From the NCBI RefSeq assembly GCF_000430005.1, contig NZ_AUCY01000026.1, positions 1 through 48,631 of the forward strand: 48,631 bases of DNA, written 5' to 3'. How positions within the stretch are numbered: the first letter of the stretch is position 1; each line of letters begins with the position of its first letter. The position numbers were made by a program, and so were the translations under genes. The notes under the pieces are model-generated. The model was not told the DNA's origin. It did no database searches and worked only from the letters and a program-made list of their open reading frames with translations. This document shows positions 41,736 through 48,631 of this stretch, in pieces. Source of the stretch: Desulfovibrio cuneatus DSM 11391. GTDB taxonomy: Bacteria > Desulfobacterota > Desulfovibrionia > Desulfovibrionales > Desulfovibrionaceae.

Positions 41736-42186
41736 GTGGTGGCTTGGCCTTGGTGTGCTAGTCATTGCGGCTGTTGTTATTCTTTTAAGCCGCCAAGCCA
41801 CCCCTGCCCCGCCGGATATTCCAGTGCTGGTGGCACGGTTTGAGCGGGCCGTTGTCCTTGGTTGGGGGTGGTTGCATGCGGAAAATACCCAAGTGAGCAG
41901 CTTGGCCCACACGGGCAACGACGTTACTGTGGCGTTGGTGTATACTGTGGTGGTGGATAAAGACGCCGCCAGCCTGAACCAGGAAGAAAAAGATCGCTTC
42001 GCCCAGTTTTTGCCCATGTGTGCCAGCGTGCCCTTGCAACAGGGCAGCCGTTGCCAGGTTACGGAAACCATGCAGTTTACCCAAACACCGGAATTTGGCC
42101 TCATGCCTGCTGTTTTTGTGGCCCATAGGCCGGAAATGCTGCCCGCCATTGCCGGGAAAACTGCTGTGGGTGCGGGGAAAGAGTAA
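41710..42186 (+). CDS. Small membrane-anchored envelope protein
   Basis: A 158-aa protein of unknown family. A single N-terminal transmembrane segment (about residues 10-29, WWLGLGVLVIAAVVILL) anchors a small periplasmic domain with two Cys (CASVP, RCQVTE) that could form a disulfide. The domain is beta-rich (VTVALVYTVVVDKDA). AAGGAG lies 5 nt before the ATG, which lies 26 nt inside the end of the peptidase gene, so the two are translated together. It may be a partner or substrate of the peptidase (inference from position only). Confidence 0.75.
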   Translation: MKPLVKHTKWWLGLGVLVIAAVVILLSRQATPAPPDIPVLVARFERAVVLGWGWLHAENTQVSSLAHTGNDVTVALVYTVVVDKDAASLNQEEKDRFAQFLPMCASVPLQQGSRCQVTETMQFTQTPEFGLMPAVFVAHRPEMLPAIAGKTAVGAGKE

Positions 42187-42406
42187 GGGGCGGCAGTAGA
42201 CTATAGGCAACTCGCTTTTACTCTGGTCGGAAAATTTGGTTCACATTGAGTATGGAAAGAAATGGTGGGATTATGGCGCTTTTGCAGGTGCCGTAACCAC
42301 ATGAGTCCAAAGGGTGGGCTCCCAGTGATTTACGTGAACGATTGTGTTGGAGTGCCAGTGGTGTTTTGTTCTTACCATCTCATTAACGTCATTAAAGGAG
42401 ACTGTC

Positions 42407-43087
42407 ATGGGTATTTCTCGTTGGTTTATGCAGTTGGTTGTTTGTTTTGGTGTTGTGCTTGGCGCGGGCTTTGCCAAGGCCGAGGAAGTGCCTGCAACGG
42501 TGGCAGAAGAAACCGCAGGCATGAAGCAAAACGTCAATTCGCGCATGCAGGAATTGCTTAATGCTCCGGCTGGGGTGTTTGATGTGGAGTTTCAGGAAGG
42601 GCAGTTGCGCCGCTTGAAAATTAAGGGAGAAGCAGAAGTTTCCACTGCCCTGAAGGGCGCACGGGGCGACCGCATGGCACGGGAAAAAGCCCAGCGTGCA
42701 GCAAAGGTTTCCTTTACCCAGTTTTTGAATGAGAACGTGCTTGTGGTGGAATCGGGCTCGGAAGGCGTGATGCTGAAGGAAAAAGACGGCACGGAAACTG
42801 CCGAAGTGCTGCAAGTGAGCCAAACCACGTTTGCCAGCCATTCCAGCAGTTTTTTGCGCGGACTTGTGGTGCTGCTTGACCATGTGGAAGGGGAAGGGGC
42901 AAACCGCAAGGCTGTGGTGGTTATGGGCTGGTCTACAAAAATGATGCAGGCCGCACAAGGCGCGCAAGGTGCCATGGATACCAGTCGGCAAGAACAGGGG
43001 GCCAGCAAGCCCGCAGCCCCACAGCCTGCCCCGGCAACACCCAACACAGGCACCAAAACCCGTATGGGGAATGTGGAAAATTTTTAA
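42407..43087 (+). CDS. Exported protein of unknown function
   Basis: A 226-aa protein with a signal peptide (1-25, ending GFAKA). The mature part contains the pattern GDRMAREKAQRAAKVSFTQF followed by LNENVLVVE and a strand-rich segment ending VVVMGWSTKMMQAA. This pattern is reminiscent of LPP20/FlgT-like exported domains, but I would not assign it. The last 40 residues are Pro/Ala-rich and disordered. AAGGAG lies 6 nt before the ATG. A 220-bp gap separates it from the previous gene. Confidence 0.75.
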   Translation: MGISRWFMQLVVCFGVVLGAGFAKAEEVPATVAEETAGMKQNVNSRMQELLNAPAGVFDVEFQEGQLRRLKIKGEAEVSTALKGARGDRMAREKAQRAAKVSFTQFLNENVLVVESGSEGVMLKEKDGTETAEVLQVSQTTFASHSSSFLRGLVVLLDHVEGEGANRKAVVVMGWSTKMMQAAQGAQGAMDTSRQEQGASKPAAPQPAPATPNTGTKTRMGNVENF

Positions 43088-43162
43088 TTTGCCGAACAAC
43101 ATACCTTGCCATGGCGCTACTCTGCTTTGGCACTGTATAAACGGCGTGCATAAGGAGAAACC

Positions 43163-44365
43163 ATGAAATTTCGCCTGTATGTTTCTGGAATTGTGCTGTT
43201 GGCTATGGTGTGTGGTGTTGGTGCATTTGCCCACGCTGCCAGCCCTGCCCCCAGCCAAAAGGCTGATGAGCGTGAAGTGGTGGCAACCGGGGTAGGGGCC
43301 ACGGAAGATGCCGCAAAACGGCAGGCCTACCGCAGTGCCATTCAGAATGTGATTGGAGCCATGGTGGTGGCGGAAACCTTGGTGGAAAACGACGCTGTGG
43401 TGCGCGACAACGTGCTTTCCCATAGTGACGGCTACATTACCAAGGTGGTCCAGGTGGGGAAAACCCGCCCGCTGGAAGGGGGGCTGGTGGAAGTCACCAT
43501 GCGCGTTACGGTGAAAAGCGACCAGTTGAAGGAAAAACTCAAGGCCGAAAATATTGCCCTGGTAGCCGTGGATGGGGAAAGCCTGTTTGTGAAAAAGGCT
43601 ACCACCCAGGAAAAGGCTAAAGATGCGGCGGGCATTATTGCAGATGCCATAAAAGATTTGCCCGCCAGCCTCATTACAGCAAAAGCAGATACGGAAAAAG
43701 CGCAAATAGAAACATCCGGCACGGCGAATACTGTTACTATCCCCATGACGGTTTCTGTAGATATGCCCGCGTTCAAGAAATTCACCACCGACTTGAAAAG
43801 TACTGCAACGCAGTTGGGCTTTGATGTAAAGCCCATGACAGCCGAGTTGAAATCGCGTGACTGTAAGGATAGCGACCCAAGATTTATTGTGGAACCACAT
43901 CCTCTTCTGTGGAAATGGCGCAAAGAAAAAGAACTTTTCACCATTGCCATAGCAGAAATGGCCGACTGTGCTAGCTTGCAAAGCCGCTGGAGCATTATTC
44001 CGGTTTCCAAAGAAGTTGTGCAAGCATTTTCCTCTTTTCCTCAAGGGGTTGTCTTGCAAATCGATTTATTGGATGAAGCAGGTGCTGCGGTGGTTTCGCA
44101 GCGTGTTCCTTTTCTCTCTAAGGATAGAGATGATATTTCATGGGATATTGCGCGATTAATTGAAAGGAGTGGGGTTGTGGCAATAGCACCTACCTTAAGA
44201 TCAACATTTAACCTCCATGAAGCGGCAGGGAAATTTAGTTTTGGCGGTCGGGGGTCTGATAAGCGCCAGATGCCGGTTACCTTCCTGCTTTCTGATGCTG
44301 AACTGCGTGCGGTGAAAGGTGTGCAAACAAAAGTGATTAATGCTGCACCTGCTGTGAGAAAATAA
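43163..44365 (+). CDS. Exported protein, paralogue 1 (FlgT-N-like N-terminal domain)
   Basis: A 400-aa protein with a signal peptide (1-25, ending AHAAS). Residues about 37-130 form a conserved domain: VVATGVGATEDAAKRQAYRS, AIQNVIGAMVVAETLVEND, VLSHSDGYITK and LVEVTMRVTVKSDQL. It is tentatively like the N-terminal domain of flagellar FlgT and LPP20 proteins. The rest (130-400) is unrecognised. It is clearly paralogous to the product of 47206-48426, which shares the domain almost residue for residue and a similar overall length. AAGGAG lies 5 nt before the ATG. No flagellar gene is nearby, so a role in the local envelope complex is more likely. Confidence 0.75.
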   Translation: MKFRLYVSGIVLLAMVCGVGAFAHAASPAPSQKADEREVVATGVGATEDAAKRQAYRSAIQNVIGAMVVAETLVENDAVVRDNVLSHSDGYITKVVQVGKTRPLEGGLVEVTMRVTVKSDQLKEKLKAENIALVAVDGESLFVKKATTQEKAKDAAGIIADAIKDLPASLITAKADTEKAQIETSGTANTVTIPMTVSVDMPAFKKFTTDLKSTATQLGFDVKPMTAELKSRDCKDSDPRFIVEPHPLLWKWRKEKELFTIAIAEMADCASLQSRWSIIPVSKEVVQAFSSFPQGVVLQIDLLDEAGAAVVSQRVPFLSKDRDDISWDIARLIERSGVVAIAPTLRSTFNLHEAAGKFSFGGRGSDKRQMPVTFLLSDAELRAVKGVQTKVINAAPAVRK

Positions 44366-44386
44366 TTACGTACTGGAAGGTAGAGC

Positions 44387-45739
44387 ATGAAGTGGTTCTG
44401 TAATGCTTGTTGTATGCTTGGCATAATAGCCATCCTAGCCAACTTCCCCCCTGCCCATGCAGCCCCGCCGCCTGCCTGGTTGCTACAAGAAGTGGCAAAC
44501 CCCGCCAGCCTGCACACGCCGGGGGTGTACCCCCTTTCGCAAGGGCGGGTGCTGGCGGTAGGGGCAGGGCGCATAACCAGCAAGCTTCGGGAAGATACGG
44601 CACAGCGCCTTGCCCGCAGCATGGCGGAACGCGACGCCAAGGCCCGGCTGGCTCGCGCCCTATTCAGCAAGCAGATACAGGCCGAGGCCCCGCGCCAGTT
44701 TACCGTGCAGTTGCACGGGGCCCAAACGGTGTTTGCAGAACCTTCCCCTGTAACTGCTGGCACAATGGTGGCAGGGCTTGTGGTGCCACGGGGAAACGTA
44801 ACGCTTATTCCCCTGCCTTTGCACATGGCGCGTGAGGTACGCGTGGCTCCTATTGTGGAGCAGCTCTTTGCCAGCGACCCGGTGCTGGAAGAAGGGGGCG
44901 GCAGGGTATTTCCCCAGGAGCAGGGGTTTATAGCCCTTGGGGTAGGCTTTGCCGCCTTGCCGGAAGCGCCGGGTGCAAAAGCGGAACAGGCAACCCGCAC
45001 CGTGGCAACCCTGGCAGCCCGAGCCGCGCTAACTGAAGCCGTGTTCGGGGTGGAGGTGCTGGCGGAACAAAAAACAATAGATATTGTGGCACAAGGGCCG
45101 GAAGGCATAGTACTGCGCCAGTGGGCCAAAAGTAAAAGCAAGGAAGAAGTGGCAGGCGCGTTTAAAGCTGCCCAGCAAGCCGGGGAATGGAAAACCGACG
45201 ATGGCCACCTTGCCGTGGTTGTGCTGGTGGCTCACCCACCTCTCCCCTTGGAAGAACAAGGCGATTTCGGAACGGCTGCCCAAGACATACAACACAGGTT
45301 CATAAGCCTTCCGGACATGGCCGTGGAAGACGCTTGGCAAGAAGCCTATGCCGCACGGCCCTGGTTGTGGGGCGGCGGGGCAAACCTGTATGAAGCGGAC
45401 GGAAAAGTATTTCTGCTGGTGGTGGCTGCGGCCCCTTTGCAGGGGAACGCTGCTCAAGATGCCACCACAACCCCGCTGGTGGCGGAAACAAAGGCAAGGG
45501 CCGCGGCGGTGCGCTATCTTGCCGGCATAACGGTTAAGGCCTCCACCCTGGAGGTGGAAGAAAGCTTGCTGCAAGGGGTTGAAATGACTGAAACCATGCA
45601 AACATCGCTACACAAACTGGTGAGGGAAAGCGCCCAGGGAGTGGTGCAGGGGCTACGCAAGGTGGGCTCGTGGAAGTCGGAGGACGGGAAGTTGTTGTAT
45701 TACGCCACAGTGGTTCCATTGCCTGCCATGGACCAATAA
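44387..45739 (+). CDS. Exported protein with threefold internal repeat
   Basis: A 450-aa exported protein (signal peptide about 1-26, ending AHAAP). Three segments share a beta strand followed by an Ala/Arg-rich helix: AVGAGRITS with RLARSMAERDAKARLARALF (about 57-93), ALGVGFAAL with TLAARAALTEAVFGVEV (about 183-225), and LLVVAAAPL with ETKARAAAVRYLAGITV (about 345-388). This resembles LPP20-type repeats and the N-terminal domain of the neighbouring paralogues. GGAAGG lies before the ATG. It starts 21 nt after paralogue 1 and ends 14 nt before the TIR gene. Confidence 0.7.
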   Translation: MKWFCNACCMLGIIAILANFPPAHAAPPPAWLLQEVANPASLHTPGVYPLSQGRVLAVGAGRITSKLREDTAQRLARSMAERDAKARLARALFSKQIQAEAPRQFTVQLHGAQTVFAEPSPVTAGTMVAGLVVPRGNVTLIPLPLHMAREVRVAPIVEQLFASDPVLEEGGGRVFPQEQGFIALGVGFAALPEAPGAKAEQATRTVATLAARAALTEAVFGVEVLAEQKTIDIVAQGPEGIVLRQWAKSKSKEEVAGAFKAAQQAGEWKTDDGHLAVVVLVAHPPLPLEEQGDFGTAAQDIQHRFISLPDMAVEDAWQEAYAARPWLWGGGANLYEADGKVFLLVVAAAPLQGNAAQDATTTPLVAETKARAAAVRYLAGITVKASTLEVEESLLQGVEMTETMQTSLHKLVRESAQGVVQGLRKVGSWKSEDGKLLYYATVVPLPAMDQ

Positions 45740-45753
45740 AAGGAGTGTAGAAC

Positions 45754-47097
45754 ATGGGCTACCATGTGTTTGTCAGCTATTCCACTCAAGATAAGCTGTT
45801 TGTGGATGCCTTGGTGAACCGGCTGGAAAGCGCGGCCATTCGCTGCTGGTACGCCCCGCGTGATATTCCCCCAGGCACCACCTGGCCTGCTGCCATTGCC
45901 CAGGCCATTAAAGATGTCCCCTTGATGCTGTTGGTGTTTTCCGGCCATGCCAATGCCTCGCAGGAGGTTTCCCGGGAATTGACCTTGGCCTCCAGCAACA
46001 AGTGCCTTGTTATTCCTGTGCGCATTGAAAATGTGTTTCCCAGCGTGGAAATGGAATACCATTTAAGCAACCGCCACTGGCTGGATGTGTATGGGCTGGA
46101 GGTGGAAGCAGCCATAAACAGTGTGCTGGAAACATTGCAACGCCACAACGAATTGTTTCAGCATGAAGTAAACCCGTTGGGGGTGGTCCCCCCCCTGGAG
46201 CCCAACGACAACGCCAGCGCTGTTCATAATCGCGTAGGGAACAAGGGGGCCGCTCCCCCAAGTTCTGCACCACGTTCTGTGGCAGGGCCTTCTCCTTTCA
46301 CCTCGTGGCTGCGTACTGTGGTTTCAGAGGTCAAAGGCGGCGCTTGTTCCTTGGGGGCACTCACCGCAAACAGGAATATGCGCAGGGTGCTGGCAGGTGT
46401 GGCTCTGGCTGCCTGTGCAGCGGGCGCTGTTTTTTTGTGGAACGGACGGGAAATTCCACTGCCTGCTCCGGTGGCAGGGGCCACCACTTTGGGGCAACTG
46501 GTGCAGAAGGCGGAACAGCAAGACCTGGCTGCCATGCGTGGCCTTGGGGAATATTACCTTGATGTGGGCAAAGCCCCGGAAAAAGCTGTGCCGTGGTTGC
46601 AAAAAGCTGCGGAGCAAGGCAGTGCTGCCGCAATGGTGCTTCTGGGTGATATGCACTACGGCGGCCTTGGAATACCCAAAAACATGCAGCAGGCCGTCGC
46701 ATGGTACCGCCGTGCAGCAGATGCCCATTTCCCCGCAGGCCAAACAAGCCTTGCCAGCCTGTATGAACAGGGCATGGGGGTGGAACAAGACTTAGCCCAG
46801 GCCCGTTTCTGGTACGAAAAAGCCGCTGCGCAAGGTGATAACCAGGCCCGGTATGCCCTTGGTGCGCTCTATGAAAATGGCGAAGGTGTGCCCGCAAGCT
46901 ACGCCACGGCCTTGCGCTGGTATAAGGCCGCTGCGGCAGAAGGCTATGCCACGGCCCAATATAAAATGGGGGCCATGTACCACATGGGAATGGGCGTACA
47001 GAAAGACGTGGCAGAAGCCAGACGCTGGCTACAGCTTGCGGTAGAACAGGGCGACGCCGAAGCAAAAGAACTGCTTGGGCAAATACAAGCCCAATAG
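45754..47097 (+). CDS. TIR - transmembrane - Sel1 repeat protein
   Basis: A 447-aa protein. Residues 1-130 form a TIR domain with the box HVFVSYSTQDK, CWYAPRDIPPGTTW and FSGHANASQEVSREL, in which Glu75 is in the position of the catalytic Glu of NAD-cleaving TIR domains. After a Pro/Ser-rich linker comes one transmembrane helix (211-229) preceded by arginines, which predicts the TIR domain in the cytoplasm and the C-terminus in the periplasm. Residues about 255-445 are five Sel1 repeats (for example AAMVLLGDMHYGGLGIPKN). AAGGAG precedes the ATG. It is the only gene of the cluster with both a cytosolic signalling domain and a periplasmic protein-binding domain. Confidence 0.88.
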   Translation: MGYHVFVSYSTQDKLFVDALVNRLESAAIRCWYAPRDIPPGTTWPAAIAQAIKDVPLMLLVFSGHANASQEVSRELTLASSNKCLVIPVRIENVFPSVEMEYHLSNRHWLDVYGLEVEAAINSVLETLQRHNELFQHEVNPLGVVPPLEPNDNASAVHNRVGNKGAAPPSSAPRSVAGPSPFTSWLRTVVSEVKGGACSLGALTANRNMRRVLAGVALAACAAGAVFLWNGREIPLPAPVAGATTLGQLVQKAEQQDLAAMRGLGEYYLDVGKAPEKAVPWLQKAAEQGSAAAMVLLGDMHYGGLGIPKNMQQAVAWYRRAADAHFPAGQTSLASLYEQGMGVEQDLAQARFWYEKAAAQGDNQARYALGALYENGEGVPASYATALRWYKAAAAEGYATAQYKMGAMYHMGMGVQKDVAEARRWLQLAVEQGDAEAKELLGQIQAQ

Positions 47098-47205
47098 AGC
47101 TTGGTCAGTCTGAGGCCATAGAGCGTGTTGCCTTTTGCTAGAGGACATTCTATTCTACGAAACATTTTTGTGTTCCTGTAGCTGATGAGAGAGGAGCATA
47201 CGCCA

Positions 47206-48426
47206 ATGGGAGAGCTATATATGCTTGTAAGGCAGCATGTTGCCTGTTGTTTATCACTACGCATGAGTGCACAAGGTATAGCCTTGTTCATAAGGCCGTT
47301 CATTCTTGTGGCTGCAAGTTGTTTTTTGTGTGTAGCGCTTTCTTCTGCTGCGTTGGCCGGAGCGACTGCAGAACGGGAGGTGCTCTCAACAGGCCTTGGC
47401 CTTACCGAAGAGGCCGCCCGTAAACAGGCTTTTCGCAGTGCCGTGCAAAACGTTATTGGTGCCATGGTGATTACCGAAACCCTTGTGCAAAATGAAGAAT
47501 TGGTGCGGGACAAAGTTCTTTCCCACAGTGATGGTTACATTAGCAAGGCAACGCAGGTTGGCCCTGCCCGCCCCCTGGAAGGGGGCCTTGTAGAAGTGAC
47601 CATGCGAGTCACGGTGAAAAGTGACAGGCTCAAGGCGAAACTTTCCGATGAAAATATTTCACAGGTACGCTTTGATGGGAACGTATTGTTTCAGGCGGCG
47701 CTAGCCCAGATGCAACAGCAACAGGAGGCGGCCACAAGCCTACTGGCGCTGCGCAAACCGCTCCCCGCCAGCCTTGTGCGCATAGAGGCACATAGCGACA
47801 AGGCATCCCAAAAACTTGCCAAAGGCATGGTGCAGCTTGCCTTGCCCATTTCAGTTTCCATTGACGAAGTCGCCTATGGGGCTATGGCCCAACAACTCAC
47901 CAGCTTGCTGGAAGGCATGGGCCATAAGCGCGTGCAGGCTACCCTTGCCTTGAGTTCGGAAGGAGAACTGTACACCCAGGGCTTGCTGCAAAAAATTGGT
48001 GGCAGCCCGCAACAGACCGATGGGAATGCGCTTTTTTTGCTGGGCGTGTGTGAACTGGTGCAGGCGGAGAAAAAAAGCTCGCGCTGGAGTTTTTTCTGGG
48101 TTCCCCAGTATGTGCTGGATAGTTTTCGGGGGAATGGGCGGTTAATCATACAAGTGGAATTGCTGGATAAAGAGGGCAAGGTAGTTGCCGTGCAGGAACA
48201 ACACATGGGCGACGACAGCTACGCGGCTGTTATTCAAACAGGTTTTCCGGCAACAGACCCTTTGCGTGTGGTTGTGGCACCGCGTTTTAATTTGGTGAAT
48301 AAAAAGTTGTTTCTTGACTCTTCATTCAACACAAGCCCCCAGCAAAAACAGCTCACCTTTTCCCTTTCTGAGCAGGAACTGGCCCGCCTTGTTGGGGTGC
48401 GTAGTTCTGTTACCAATGCGTTGTAA
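47206..48426 (+). CDS. Exported protein, paralogue 2 (FlgT-N-like N-terminal domain)
   Basis: A 406-aa product homologous to that of 43163-44365. The shared N-terminal domain reads VLSTGLGLTEEAARKQAFRS, VQNVIGAMVITETLVQNE, VLSHSDGYISK and RPLEGGLVEVTMRVTVKSD. A hydrophobic export segment (about 28-50, ending ALAGA) is preceded by an unusually long N-terminus. I chose the ATG at 47206 because GGAG lies 9 nt upstream, but an ATG at 47263 would give a normal signal peptide. It follows the TIR gene after 108 bp. Confidence 0.72.
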   Translation: MGELYMLVRQHVACCLSLRMSAQGIALFIRPFILVAASCFLCVALSSAALAGATAEREVLSTGLGLTEEAARKQAFRSAVQNVIGAMVITETLVQNEELVRDKVLSHSDGYISKATQVGPARPLEGGLVEVTMRVTVKSDRLKAKLSDENISQVRFDGNVLFQAALAQMQQQQEAATSLLALRKPLPASLVRIEAHSDKASQKLAKGMVQLALPISVSIDEVAYGAMAQQLTSLLEGMGHKRVQATLALSSEGELYTQGLLQKIGGSPQQTDGNALFLLGVCELVQAEKKSSRWSFFWVPQYVLDSFRGNGRLIIQVELLDKEGKVVAVQEQHMGDDSYAAVIQTGFPATDPLRVVVAPRFNLVNKKLFLDSSFNTSPQQKQLTFSLSEQELARLVGVRSSVTNAL

Positions 48427-48487
48427 GGAGCAGTTGTTCATATAACCAGCCTGCCTGTGCAGGCGAAACCCAAGGAGATGATTGTAA

Positions 48488-48631
48488 ATGAAACGCGCTT
48501 TTTTACTCCCCTGCCTTGTGCTTGGTATGCTCTTGTGGGGCAGTGTGGCCCATGCAGAATGGACACCCATTACGGATGAAGTGGAAATAGATTACCAAAC
48601 CCACGTAATCCGCATTTTTGTAAGTGGTAAA
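48488..48631 (+). CDS. Exported protein, 5' part only
   Basis: The first 48 codons of a gene that runs off the window. AAGGAG lies about 10 nt before the ATG. The product starts with a clear signal peptide (MKRAFLLPCLVLGMLLWGSV, cleaved after AHA) and the mature sequence begins EWTPITDEVEIDYQ. The family cannot be told. It shows that the envelope cluster continues beyond the window. Confidence 0.7.
   Translation, partial: MKRAFLLPCLVLGMLLWGSVAHAEWTPITDEVEIDYQTHVIRIFVSGK

Overview
The window looks like chromosome from a sulfate-reducing bacterium of the Desulfovibrio group (inference). The best pointer is a small periplasmic cytochrome c that closely resembles Desulfovibrio cytochrome c-553. 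SelB and the moderately high GC, Pro/Ala-rich coding style fit that reading. No 16S rRNA gene or other firm taxonomic marker is present.

1-25 kb is ordinary chromosome. A minus-strand block carries xseA, proS, ispG, selB and gpsA. It is followed by a zinc alcohol dehydrogenase, a universal stress protein, a small unknown protein, GAPDH, a GAF protein and a two-domain acyltransferase resembling the ornithine-lipid synthase OlsF. Next come rsmD-coaD-miaA (plus strand), a DUF2877/AllH-like protein, then a minus-strand group (small membrane protein, nadK, ARMT1-like protein, DUF4254 protein), ridA and cytochrome c-553. The intergenic spaces of the first 19 kb are unusual. They hold two families of dispersed, hairpin-rich repeats, some with compensatory base changes between copies and some starting directly at the stop codon of the preceding gene.

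25.2-30.7 kb is a small integrated mobilizable element beside tRNA-Glu(UUC). It carries a tyrosine integrase and an overlapping excisionase-like gene, an unknown Cys-rich protein, a candidate oriT, a MobA/MobL relaxase interrupted by one in-frame TAA, a coiled-coil gene nested out of frame inside the relaxase frame, and a MobC/TraD-like protein. A probably decayed TPR gene and about 700 bp of non-coding DNA follow. I could not find the distal attachment site.

32.4-48.6 kb, running off the right edge, is the most interesting part: about a dozen plus-strand genes, nearly all encoding exported, lipidated or membrane proteins. It starts with a secreted vWA protein translationally coupled to an ABC ATPase, then an FtsX-type permease and a periplasmic sulfatase-modifying-factor-fold protein. 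These match the order-independent parts list of the TagT/TagS/TagR and PpkA(vWA) signalling branch of type VI secretion in Pseudomonas. Here the vWA protein has a signal peptide in place of a kinase, and no secretion-apparatus gene is visible. Then come two lipoproteins, an S41/PDZ peptidase, small envelope proteins, two paralogous exported proteins with a conserved N-terminal domain, a protein with a threefold repeat, and a TIR-transmembrane-Sel1 protein that could carry an envelope signal to the cytoplasm. I read this as a candidate undescribed envelope-sensing system. That function is inference; the gene content is what the sequence shows.
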